DNA from: JBCBKP01 sp038521625
GTDB taxonomy: Bacteria > Planctomycetota > Phycisphaerae > Phycisphaerales > UBA1924
Reading direction: 5' to 3'
Assembly: GCA_038521625.1 (NCBI GenBank)
Contig: JBCBKP010000001.1
Span: forward strand, 1-64,000
DNA: 64,000 nucleotides
In this document: piece by piece, positions 8,282 through 16,394 of the stretch
How positions within the stretch are numbered: position 1 is the stretch's first letter
Layout: each line of letters opens with the position of its first letter
Position numbers and translations under genes: made by a program
Notes under the pieces: model-generated
What the model was told of the DNA's origin: nothing
Seen by the model: the letters and a program-made list of their open reading frames with translations, nothing else
Databases searched by the model: none

Positions 8282-9554
8282 GCGTCGGTACTACTACCTG
8301 CCCTCGTGGCAGCTCGCCGAGGAGCACATCGACGAGATCGATCCGTCTGGCCCGAGCGACGGTTACGACGGCACGGTGGACCGGGTGAGCCAGCAGTTCT
8401 GGGGGCAGCGGTACATCGACGACGCGGTGGCCAAGCGGCTGATGGACACGGCCGACAGCCAGTCCGGCGACGGTTTCGAGACGGTGGGCGGGGACGTGTT
8501 TTTCTACATCACCGATGCGCAGTTCTCTGTGCGTGCGCTGGCGACGGACGACGGGCTGGTGACGCGGCGGGTCGACTACACGTCGTACGGGACGGCGCGG
8601 CAGCGTCCTTCGAGCGACATCGCCGGCCCGTTCGGTCTGAGCTCATCGACGGACACGACGGCGTACGTGGCGGCGTCGGGCTCGGACATCGGTGACGCGG
8701 CGTACCGGGCGGACGTGGACCTTGTAGCGCCGTACGGGACGATCGATTCGGCCGATCAGACGGCGTGGACATCGATCTACTTCGACGTGACGAACTTCAC
8801 GAGCGAGCGGCTGAGCGTGCTGCGTGACCTTGACACGCTGGACGCGGACAACCACATCGGGTACGCGGGGTACTGCTTCGACGCCGAGCTTGCGTGCTAC
8901 GGAGTCAGGCACCGCGAGTACGACCCGGACCTCGGACGATGGCTCACGAGGGATCCAATCGGGTACATTGATGGTTTCAATCGATATCAAATGGTGCTGT
9001 CGAATCCTCTGCAACTTGTGGACCCGATCGGACTTTCCGCTTGTCAGCCCGAGCGGGATCCAGACGATGCGAGCGAGAGTGAGAAGTGTCGTGAAGTTTG
9101 TGATATGACCGGCGAAAACAGGAGACGAGTGCAAGGTGCCGCCATTTGTATCGACGGACAAAAAAAGATTTGCAACTGCGCGAGTCAACGGCCTACTGAT
9201 CCGAATTTCGCTTCCTTGCAAGATCGATTCATTGAGTGTTTAAGTCGATGTGAAAAACTGCATTTCCCCAATTTTGATTGCGGGCCCAATGACAACACGG
9301 TCCCAAACGAACTTTGCGCCAGGGAATATTCGGAAAGTATTGTCGCAGAGTGCATGCTGACATGCATAGAGAGCTTTGATTGCTCACAACTTGACCCGCA
9401 GTTCCAGGGCGATTGTCAACGTACTAAAAGTTCTGTTGAAGACGTGTTTGAGTTCTGGTCCGAGCGATTTGAAAAGTGTATCGAACAGAACGTTCTTCCA
9501 GGGCCGCAAATCATATGGCATATGTTGTTTGATGATGCACGTGAGCTACCATGA
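8277..9554 (+). pseudogene. orphan RHS core fragment with Cys-rich tip (RHS-2)
   Basis: From codon GAG at 8280 the frame reads ERRYYYLPSWQLAEEHIDEID, homologous to RHS-1 at about 6601-6663. It continues through the RHS core end (YDPDLGRWLTRDPIGYIDG) to DPIGL at 9021-9035. There is no proper start: homology begins inside the core directly at the end of the preceding small gene, so it could be expressed only after recombination onto a complete RHS N-terminus. The 172-residue tip (9036-9551) has many Cys, including an ICNC pair, a CEKLH motif (9249-9263) and an ECMLTCIE segment. It looks like a zinc-metallopeptidase-like tip whose first zinc-binding His has become Cys. It includes a 405-bp stretch that RHS-1 lacks. 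Confidence 0.8.
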
Positions 9555-9566
9555 TGTACTTAATAT

Positions 9567-10295
9567 ATGAAATTATTCAAATTAAGATGTAATATATTCG
9601 CTCGATCTCGCCTGGCCGCCGCGGGCGGTCGCTATCTCCATGTGGTGTTTGTCGCGATCGGGGCTGTGTTGCTCGCGTGCATACCCATAGCCTTGAGTTT
9701 TCGTGCTAATATACTAGATCTGCCATACGGATCAAACGGGTATTGGGATATTGGTCCAGATTTGGTCTGGACTGTCGACAACGATGTGTTCACCGAGACG
9801 GTATTTGTAAATATGTCACGGCGGCGATTGGGAACTCATCCCGGCAGCGAAGCGGTCGCGATCGATAATGTGAGATTCCCGGACTACCTCGAGGTGATGT
9901 TTCTTGATGCCGGACTCGTAATTGAATCGGCTGCTGTGACGCCAATGTCACGAACTCAAGAGCAATTCGCTGTGCAAGTGGCTCGGGAGCAATCTCTAGA
10001 ACTTTACTGGTTGGTTATTCAAAAAATACATATTATCCCCTTGGGTAAAGTCACATTAATTACAAACGAGAACGGAATAATTGTTGGTAGAAAAATGCCT
10101 GTTGAGCATGTCTTATTTTCATCGGTTATCATATTTTTGTTTTTGATGCCCGTTACAATTGGTGTAAAAAAAATGTTTACTTGTACTGTGCGCAATTGGC
10201 GTGTCAGCAACAACAGGTGTCCGCAGTGTGGATATGCCATCTGTGATTTTGTATGCTGTCCAGAATGTGGCGAGATCCTTCTGGCACAAGAATGA
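9567..10295 (+). CDS. companion of RHS-2 tip: two-TM protein with C-terminal zinc ribbon
   Basis: 242 residues, not assigned to a family. There is a membrane helix near residues 25-45 (FVAIGAVLLACIPIAL), a central extracytoplasmic region of about 125 residues, a second helix near 180-200 (VLFSSVIIFLFLMPVTIG), and a short cytoplasmic tail with a zinc-ribbon-like CPQCGYAIC...CCPECGE. Similar tails are common in planctomycete membrane proteins, so it is at home in this phylum. It starts 12 bases after the RHS-2 stop with no visible Shine-Dalgarno. It is the most AT-rich gene in the window (many TTA, ATA and AAA codons). By position it is a candidate membrane immunity protein for the RHS-2 tip; that is inference only. 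Confidence 0.65.
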   Translation: MKLFKLRCNIFARSRLAAAGGRYLHVVFVAIGAVLLACIPIALSFRANILDLPYGSNGYWDIGPDLVWTVDNDVFTETVFVNMSRRRLGTHPGSEAVAIDNVRFPDYLEVMFLDAGLVIESAAVTPMSRTQEQFAVQVAREQSLELYWLVIQKIHIIPLGKVTLITNENGIIVGRKMPVEHVLFSSVIIFLFLMPVTIGVKKMFTCTVRNWRVSNNRCPQCGYAICDFVCCPECGEILLAQE

Positions 10296-10455
10296 TGATG
10301 GCCTAAAGTAGTGATCTTGACTGAATTCGAATGCTTGTGCCGCACAAGTTCAGGCGGGGTTGTGTGTTCTTCGTGGCACTCGTTAGAGGTGTTTTGAGTG
10401 ATTTGCGTCTGCGTTGTTCTTGCATCGTAGAGTACATGAGAGGTCGCGTGTGTAG

Positions 10456-10503
10456 GTACACCGTCCTTGGGTGGCGGACCGTGAAGCGGCTGGACACCGC
10501 GCG
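10456..10503 (+). pseudogene. 48-bp RHS core scrap (RHS-3), right edge of island
   Basis: The bases encode YTVLGWRTVKRLDTA and match RHS-1 at about 6530-6577, with synonymous-type differences. The homology starts abruptly after AT-rich DNA (10296-10455, no gene seen) and ends about 20 bases before the stop of the convergent FkbM gene. It is a third copy of the core joint, truncated on both sides. It marks where the island meets ordinary high-GC chromosome. Confidence 0.75.
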
Positions 10504-10522
10504 GGGGCGCCGGGCGGTCCCG

Positions 10523-11440
10523 TCAGGCGGCGCCGGGGGTGTTGCCCAGGGCCTGGTCGTTCACGCGTGGGCCGTCCGGGCGTCGGGCGAGTTGTGCGCG
10601 TCCGAGGCGCGCGATCGTGTCGAGCGTCGGGTCGCCCTGGCGAATCTCGGCGTAGCAGACGGCGAGGCTGGTGAGCTCGTAGGCGAGGGCGATCGCGCAG
10701 GCCCGTCGGGCGGTCTCGCGGCTGTCGACGAGCGCGGGGGAGAGCATGAAGAGGGCGTCGCCGAAGAGGAGCTGGCCCTTGCGGTCGGGGCGTTTCGCCG
10801 CGCCGGTCGGGTGGGCGTAGACGCGTCGCAGGTCGATCAGCTCGTAGCCTCGTTCGAGCATGAAGCGCGCGACGTCGGCGAAGCCGGGGGCGCCGGCGTA
10901 CATCTCGAGGTACTGCACCTCGACCTCGGCGCCGATCACGCGGCCGCTCGCCTCGCCGGCGGACGCGAGCAGCGGTGAGGCGCCGCGGAGCACGTCGAGC
11001 TCGGCGCCCTGCACGTCGACCTTCATGAAGTCGACCCGGTCGACGGCGAGGCGCTGGGCTTCCGCGGCGAGGGTGGACGTGCGGACGCCGATCCGTTCGA
11101 CGACCCGCAGGCGCTCGGGGTCGGCGAAGCGCGAGATGATGCGTGGATTCGGCTCGTAGAGGCTGGAGCAGTTGGGCTTCGCGGTGATGTGCAGGGTTCG
11201 ATCGCGCGGTTCGGCGTCGAGCACGGCGTGGCTGCCGAGGATGGATGCCCCCGGATGATGGGAGTCGTCGCCGAGCTGTGCGTCGTCCCTGGCGTCGAAG
11301 GCGAGGACGGTGAGGTGGTTGAAGGGGTGCCAGCGGCGGTGCAGGCCGCCGTCGGCGCCGACATCGGCGACGGCGAGCGGCTCCGCGAGCAGGGCTGCGA
11401 TCGCGTCGGGGGCCTGATCAAGGACGGGTCCGCTCGGCAT
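10523..11440 (-). CDS. FkbM-family methyltransferase
   Basis: 305 residues. The N-terminal part has the SAM-binding glycine region (ADVGADGG, about residues 25-32). The FkbM signature (FMKVDVQGAELDVLRGA) lies at about 138-155. Members O-methylate sugars or other hydroxyl groups in polysaccharide and natural-product pathways; the substrate here is unknown. It lies 52 bases downstream of the phosphoesterase gene on the same strand. Its 3' end abuts the RHS island but the protein is not visibly truncated, so the island boundary fell outside the coding region. Confidence 0.85.
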   Translation of the reverse strand: MPSGPVLDQAPDAIAALLAEPLAVADVGADGGLHRRWHPFNHLTVLAFDARDDAQLGDDSHHPGASILGSHAVLDAEPRDRTLHITAKPNCSSLYEPNPRIISRFADPERLRVVERIGVRTSTLAAEAQRLAVDRVDFMKVDVQGAELDVLRGASPLLASAGEASGRVIGAEVEVQYLEMYAGAPGFADVARFMLERGYELIDLRRVYAHPTGAAKRPDRKGQLLFGDALFMLSPALVDSRETARRACAIALAYELTSLAVCYAEIRQGDPTLDTIARLGRAQLARRPDGPRVNDQALGNTPGAA

Positions 11441-11492
11441 CGCCCTGGTTTCGGCGATGCGGATCGGGAGACTGCACCAATCGGGCTCTGGG

Positions 11493-13256
11493 TCAGTCGG
11501 TCGCGCGGAAGCTGATCCGTCCGGTGTGGGTCTTGCCGTAGAGGTCGGTGTGGCGGACCTCGATGACGTGGGTGCCGGCGGGCAGGCGCTTGGGGAGTTC
11601 GGTCTCCCAGACGTGGTATGAGAATCGCGGCTCGGGGCTGACGCGGTTGGCGGCGCCGGCCTCGCTCGCGGCGAGCTCGCGCTGGTAGCTGGCGCCGTAG
11701 ACGGGGTCGGTGCGCCACTTGAAGGTCATGGGCGACCAGCCGGTGGGCGGGGCGCCGAGGGCGGGGTTGGGGACGAGTCGCCAGCGGACGTCGTCACCGC
11801 GGGCGCCGTTGTAGACGTTGACGAAGACGGTCCGGTCCTCGCCCGGCGAGGCTTCCATGACCGGCGTCTCGCCGTCGAGCAGCGCGATCTTCATCTGGTC
11901 TTCGGCGGGGCGGCGTGAGGCGCGGAACTCGGTGCGGTAGCGGTTGCCGTCGAAGTGCAGGAGAGTGTAGCCGTTGGGTGCGCCGTCGCGCATGGTGGTG
12001 TGGGGCACGCCGGTCTCGTCGCGGATGCCGCCGTACCAGGAGCCCGAGACGGTGACGGCGTTGATGTGGTGGTGGACCGGCTCGGGGAATCGCTGCGGGT
12101 CGTCGATGGTGTGCTGGTTGGGCGCGCCCGGCGTGTAGCCGTCGCGGGCGCCGAAGAACCAGTGCTCCTGGAGGTGGGTGTGGCCCGAGAGGCTGAGCGT
12201 GTGCGGGTGGCTGGAGAGCGCCTCGAACAGCTCGCGCTTCTCGGGGACACGGTGGACTCCGGGGCCGTGCATCTCGAGGGGGACGTGCATGGCGAGGACG
12301 ACGAGCTCGTCGGTCGGGACGACGGCGAGGTAGTTCTTGACGAACTCGATCTGCTCGGGGCGGAGGCCGCCGCGGTAGTTGCCGGTCTGGGGGTGGCGGC
12401 CCTCGGGCCAGCCCTCGCCGGTGTTGTCGCGGTAGCCCTCGAAGCCCTGGTAGATGACGTTGTCGAGCAGGATGAAGTGCACCGATCCGTGCTGGAAGGC
12501 GTAGTCGGTGGGGCCGTAGACGCGTTCGAAGGTCTCGTCGGCGTGGCGGTCGGGGTCCTCGGCGGTGAGGGCGCTGTCTCCGGACATGAAGTTCATGTCG
12601 TGGTTGCCGTAGACGTTGTACCAGGGCACGCCGAGCAGGGCCTGGGCCTGGTTGAGCGGCTCGAACATGTCGAGGCGGTCGCCGACGAGGTCGCCGAGGC
12701 TGATGCCGAGGGCGGCGCCGGCGTTGTTGCCGCTGGTGCCGCCCGGGCCGGGCTGGAAGAGCTGTTCGATCGATTCGCGGCGGAAGAAGTCGATCTGCTC
12801 GAGGGAGTAGGGCTGCGGGTCGCCGAAGGCGATGACGGTGAAGGCGTCGGGCTCTTCGACGCGTCGGAGGCCGAAGTCGATCGAGGCGGGCAGCGGGCCG
12901 GTGGGCGCGACGCCCTCCCAGACGAAGCCGTCGTCGAGGGAGCCCTCGGGCTTGTGGCTGTAGGAGAAGCGGGGGAGGTTCTGGGCGTCGAGGGGGACCT
13001 GGAAGCCGCGGGGCTTGACGACGAAGACGACGGCGTCGCGGTCGTCGATCTCGATCCGGTAGTTGCCGCGCTCGTCGGTGAGGACGACGTCGACGCCGTT
13101 GGAGACGGCGACGGAGGGGATCCCCGGCTCGCCGGCCTGGCGGGCGCCGTCGGCGTTTCGGTCCTCGTAGACGACGCCGCGGGCGGTGATGGTCTGGGCG
13201 GTGGCGGTGCCGGCGGCGAGGGCGAGTGCGTAGAGCGTGGCGGATCGGGCGCGCAT
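11493..13256 (-). CDS. secreted calcineurin-like phosphoesterase with N- and C-terminal beta domains
   Basis: 587 residues. A signal peptide (residues 1-20, ending TATAQ) exports it. Next comes a small SdrD-B/CarboxypepD-like beta domain (VVYEDRNADGARQAGEPGI). The metallophosphatase core follows, with the metal ligands in FGDPQPY, SLGDLVGD, YGNHDMN, LAMHVPL and LSGHTHLQ. A C-terminal beta domain matches the MetallophosC type. It is expected to hydrolyse phosphomonoesters or diesters in the periplasm or outside the cell with a bimetal centre. The leader 13257-13366 carries nothing I recognise. Length and domain order fit planctomycete and Bacteroidetes relatives. Confidence 0.9.
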   Translation of the reverse strand: MRARSATLYALALAAGTATAQTITARGVVYEDRNADGARQAGEPGIPSVAVSNGVDVVLTDERGNYRIEIDDRDAVVFVVKPRGFQVPLDAQNLPRFSYSHKPEGSLDDGFVWEGVAPTGPLPASIDFGLRRVEEPDAFTVIAFGDPQPYSLEQIDFFRRESIEQLFQPGPGGTSGNNAGAALGISLGDLVGDRLDMFEPLNQAQALLGVPWYNVYGNHDMNFMSGDSALTAEDPDRHADETFERVYGPTDYAFQHGSVHFILLDNVIYQGFEGYRDNTGEGWPEGRHPQTGNYRGGLRPEQIEFVKNYLAVVPTDELVVLAMHVPLEMHGPGVHRVPEKRELFEALSSHPHTLSLSGHTHLQEHWFFGARDGYTPGAPNQHTIDDPQRFPEPVHHHINAVTVSGSWYGGIRDETGVPHTTMRDGAPNGYTLLHFDGNRYRTEFRASRRPAEDQMKIALLDGETPVMEASPGEDRTVFVNVYNGARGDDVRWRLVPNPALGAPPTGWSPMTFKWRTDPVYGASYQRELAASEAGAANRVSPEPRFSYHVWETELPKRLPAGTHVIEVRHTDLYGKTHTGRISFRATD

Positions 13257-13366
13257 GGTGATCTCCCCTTTGTGGGCGTTGAGCGGAGGCTAGAGGGTTA
13301 AGCGGGCGCGGGCCGCGTGTCGCGTCGGGCGTCGCGGTGAAAAATCGGTTCAGGGCGGGGCGGGGC

Positions 13367-13987
13367 TCACCCGCAGGCGGCGGACGCGGTCTCGGGGGTG
13401 TCGCCCGGGCGGACGAGCGCGCAGCCGGTCGGGGCGTCTTGATCGCCGGGGTCGGCGGCCCGGCCCTCGAGCAGGGCGCGCGTCATCGCGTCCGCGGCGG
13501 AGGCATCGCCGACACCGCCGGAGAAGAGGAGCCCGCCGACGGCGTTGAAGGCGAGGCATCGACCGCTCTGTGAGACTCCGAAGGCGGCGGCGATGATCCC
13601 GCCCGGATCGAGGAGCACTCGGGCGTTCGTGATCGTCTCGGCGCGGGCGGTGACGTCGGTCTGGGTCCAGGCCGGCCCGGCGCCGGCGGGCGTGGTGATG
13701 ACGACGACCGGCGCGTGCTCGCGTGGGGAGCTCTGCAGGGCGCGTTCGAGGGCGTCGAGCGTGGGTTCGGCGTGGGCGCAGCGGGGGTGGAGGAAGACGA
13801 GGAGCGGCGCGTCGCCCGGGCCGAGGCCGCCGCCGAGCCAGTCTCCGGCCGGCCAGTCGGGCGCGGTGGGCTCGCCGGCGGGGCCCGCGGCGTTGGCGGC
13901 GATCGAGGCGAAGCCGCCGAGGGCGGCGAGCGACCATCCGATGAGGACCGCCCAGAGCTTCCAGCGGTTGTTGGGTTGCTCGTCGAT
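13367..13987 (-). CDS. RedB-like membrane-anchored thioredoxin-fold protein, non-standard start
   Basis: The frame ending at TGA 13367-13369 is clearly coding for 206 codons, yet it contains no ATG, GTG or TTG before an internal GTG at 13618, which would delete the fold's core. An AGAGGA Shine-Dalgarno sits seven bases before ATC at 13985-13987 (IDEQPNNRWKLW), so I propose an ATC start. Alternatively there is a sequence error or a start further upstream; the frame is open back to about 14150. The protein has one N-terminal membrane helix (WAVLIGWSLAALGGFAS), then a thioredoxin-like strand with a single Cys in FLHPRCAH, VVVITTPAG, and a C-terminal GGLLFSGG strand. This resembles planctomycete RedB proteins, whose motif is HPxCPC. 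The second Cys is absent here. Confidence 0.6.
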   Translation of the reverse strand: MDEQPNNRWKLWAVLIGWSLAALGGFASIAANAAGPAGEPTAPDWPAGDWLGGGLGPGDAPLLVFLHPRCAHAEPTLDALERALQSSPREHAPVVVITTPAGAGPAWTQTDVTARAETITNARVLLDPGGIIAAAFGVSQSGRCLAFNAVGGLLFSGGVGDASAADAMTRALLEGRAADPGDQDAPTGCALVRPGDTPETASAACG

Positions 13988-14263
13988 GGCGGCGTCCTCT
14001 GGTGTGGTCGCTGTATCGGCGGGTGTGGGCCGGCGCTTCGGTCGGAGCGGGTGTGATCGGGCTCGCGGCGGGCGTGCGAGCGCTCGGATCGCCCGAGGAG
14101 GGGGGGGCGTGGCGCGACCCGCAGAGATCGAAAGCGGTCCGGATGGGGCTCATTGGCCCCCGCCGTCGGGCCGATTTCTTCGGTGCTGGTGCGCGGTGCG
14201 CGCTGTTCGTGGTCGCCGATCCGCGAAGGGCCTGGGTTGAGTCGAGACGAGAAGTCATCACGA

Positions 14264-15367
14264 GTGAGCAAGTCGAAGGAGCTGCGCGCTCGCGAGCGTC
14301 AGTTCCAGCAGATGCGGCGCGCGAGCCGGTTCCCCGGCGGCAACCAGCCGGTGACGGTTCGGATCGCGGGCGAGCGCGGGATCGTGCAGGTGCTCGAGGC
14401 GGAGATGCTCGACCTCTCCGCGCGCGGCGTGCGTCTGGCGACGCGGGCGTACGTGCACGCCAACGTGTCGTGCGAGGTCCGCCTGCGGTCGATGGCGGGC
14501 GAGGACGTTCTCGTGTTCGGCGATGTCCGCTGGTGCGACTACGTCTCGGAGGCGGGGCACCGCGTCGGCGTCGAGTTCGAGGAGATCGTCGACCCGCGGC
14601 TGTTCATCAAGGAAGCGCTGATCACGGCGACGGTCGAGGCGGAGATGCCGAGCGATGAAGCGCACGGCGGGCGGATTCTGGTCGCGCTGCACCCGATGCG
14701 CCGCCCGGACGTGGTGCAGGCTCTGGAGCCGCTCGGTCACACGTTCGAGGTCGCGGGGACGCCGCGCGACGCATTCGAGACGTTCAGCAACGTCTCGTTC
14801 GATCTGCTAATCACGGACCGCAACGTGGGCGTGTCGGGCAAATCGGCGACGCTGGTCGAGGTGCTCCGCGAGCACGGGTTCCGGGCGCCGATCCTGCTGC
14901 TCGGGGAGCGTGACGACCTGGAGCTCGCGACGATCGGGAACGACCTGGACGTCGCGGAGGTCGTGCGCAGCCCGTGGACGCAGGAACGCATCGCCGGCGC
15001 GGTGGAGCTCGCGTTCTCGAAGTTCCCGGATCGCGGGGGCGAGTCCGCGATCTACTCGACGGTCGAGGCGGTCTACGGCACGCCGAAGCCGGTGCGTGTG
15101 TTCATCCTGCGCGCGAGCGAGTTCGCGGCGCTGGCGATGGCGGCGCAGAAGGCGGGCAACCACGACGCGCTCGAGTCGGCGATGCGACAGCTGGAGGCGG
15201 AGGCGGCCGCGGCGGGGTTCCCGCAGCTGGTGCGGCGGGTGTCGGCGGCCTTGAAGCGGCTCACCGGCGACGGCGGCGACATCAAGCTGGCGTTCGACGA
15301 CGTGCGGCGCATCTCGGATTTCACGGCTCGTCTGGCGTGCCGGACGACGGAGCGCGACGCGGCCTGA
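14264..15367 (+). CDS. PilZ domain plus degenerate receiver domain protein
   Basis: 367 residues if translated from GTG 14264 (VSKSKELRARERQ); the frame is open upstream but poor. Residues about 18-110 form a PilZ domain with the c-di-GMP-binding RRASR box and DLSARGV. Residues about 130-250 resemble a response-regulator receiver: ILVALHP, then LLITDRNVG with a possible phospho-Asp. The usual acidic pair on strand 1 is missing, so ordinary phosphorylation is doubtful. The C-terminal 90 residues are helical (LESAMRQLEAEAAAAGF...VRRVSAALKRL), possibly a four-helix docking module. It probably couples c-di-GMP to a cell-surface output. It stands alone, divergent from the RedB-like gene. Confidence 0.8.
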   Translation: MSKSKELRARERQFQQMRRASRFPGGNQPVTVRIAGERGIVQVLEAEMLDLSARGVRLATRAYVHANVSCEVRLRSMAGEDVLVFGDVRWCDYVSEAGHRVGVEFEEIVDPRLFIKEALITATVEAEMPSDEAHGGRILVALHPMRRPDVVQALEPLGHTFEVAGTPRDAFETFSNVSFDLLITDRNVGVSGKSATLVEVLREHGFRAPILLLGERDDLELATIGNDLDVAEVVRSPWTQERIAGAVELAFSKFPDRGGESAIYSTVEAVYGTPKPVRVFILRASEFAALAMAAQKAGNHDALESAMRQLEAEAAAAGFPQLVRRVSAALKRLTGDGGDIKLAFDDVRRISDFTARLACRTTERDAA

Positions 15368-15419
15368 GGGCCGGGTCCGCCAGACGCCAAGCACAAACCG
15401 AATATGAGGCTCGGAGTTT

Positions 15420-15439
15420 ATTGCGAATGCGTTCGCAAT
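15420..15439. promoter_or_regulatory. 20-bp perfect palindrome upstream of prepilin gene
   Basis: ATTGCGAA-TGCG-TTCGCAAT has 8-bp arms with a 4-base centre, in an AT-richer patch 38 bases before the prepilin-like start. Its size and position suit an operator or a short hairpin. No regulator is assigned. Confidence 0.4.
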
Positions 15440-15477
15440 TGCATTGACTCCGGCCGCGCGCTCGGATTCAATTGGGC

Positions 15478-16329
15478 ATGTCAGAACAGGCCGGGCGCCG
15501 TGCGTTCACCCTGATTGAGTTGTTGGTTGTGATCGCGATCATCGCGTTGTTGCTCTCGCTCTTGTTGCCGGCTCTCGCGTCGGCTCGCGGGACGGCGCGG
15601 ACGCTGAAGTGCCTGGCGAACATGCGCGGCATGCAGCTCGCCTCTGCGATCTATATGGACAACCACAACGGGACGCTGATCGACGTCGGGCTGGGTCACG
15701 GCGGGAGCCACTCGGAAGAGGGCGTCGCGTGGATCAACACGCTGAGCGAGTACTACGGGAGCGAGCTGGTGGCTCGCAGCCCGGTCGACAACAGCGTGCA
15801 CTGGTCGATCGAGGACGGCGGCGAGGGGATCCCGGTGCCGAAGTCGGGCGGCGAGCAGTTCCGTCGCACGAGCTACGGCGTGAACAACTATTTGAGCAAC
15901 ATCCCACCGGAGGATCAGCCCTTCATGCATCTGCGGGTGATCCCGAACCCGCACGCGACGGTGCAGTTCTTGATGATGACGTTCGAGGGTGATTTCGCGG
16001 GCGCCGACCACACGCACGTGGAGACGTGGGTGGGGCTGTCGTTGCCCGGGCTGACGCCGACGCGCGCGAACCAGCACGTGGAGATCAACGCGCACGATTC
16101 TCGCCGCAAGCGTGACGAGCGTGACGAGCACGGTCGCGAGGTGATCTCGTACGACTCGAAGAGCAACTGGGGATTCCTCGACGGGCACGCGGAGACGCTC
16201 GAGTTCGGAGAGGTCTTCCGGCTGAACGAGAACTTCGAGGAGTGGGAGCCGGACCCGACGGGCAGGTCTCTGGTGAAGAAAGAGACGCTGTTCACAGTGA
16301 ACCGGATGGACCCGGAATTGGCGAGGTAG
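15478..16329 (+). CDS. prepilin-like protein with H-X9-DG C-terminus
   Basis: 283 residues from ATG 15478. It has a type II secretion/type IV pilin signal: RRA followed by FTLIELLVVIAIIALLLSLL. The residue before the cleavage site is Ala instead of the usual Gly. After the hydrophobic spine come ASARGTARTLKCLANMRG and a globular domain. Near the end NWGFLDGHAETLEF is the H-X9-DG hallmark of the large pseudopilin family expanded in Planctomycetes. Such proteins are thought to be surface or periplasmic fibre subunits, and genomes carry dozens. The gene is followed 65 bases later by a secreted protein gene. Confidence 0.88.
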   Translation: MSEQAGRRAFTLIELLVVIAIIALLLSLLLPALASARGTARTLKCLANMRGMQLASAIYMDNHNGTLIDVGLGHGGSHSEEGVAWINTLSEYYGSELVARSPVDNSVHWSIEDGGEGIPVPKSGGEQFRRTSYGVNNYLSNIPPEDQPFMHLRVIPNPHATVQFLMMTFEGDFAGADHTHVETWVGLSLPGLTPTRANQHVEINAHDSRRKRDERDEHGREVISYDSKSNWGFLDGHAETLEFGEVFRLNENFEEWEPDPTGRSLVKKETLFTVNRMDPELAR

Positions 16330-16394
16330 AGCGGGAGCCGGCGACGAGGAGAGCGCCGGGGCTCGTGACATTCTTTGTACAGATGGAGGGAACG

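Noticed and set aside
10331..10978. Open frame joining the RHS-3 scrap to the antisense of the FkbM gene
   Set aside because: Only the first 15 residues of homology are real; the rest is the reverse of the methyltransferase gene.
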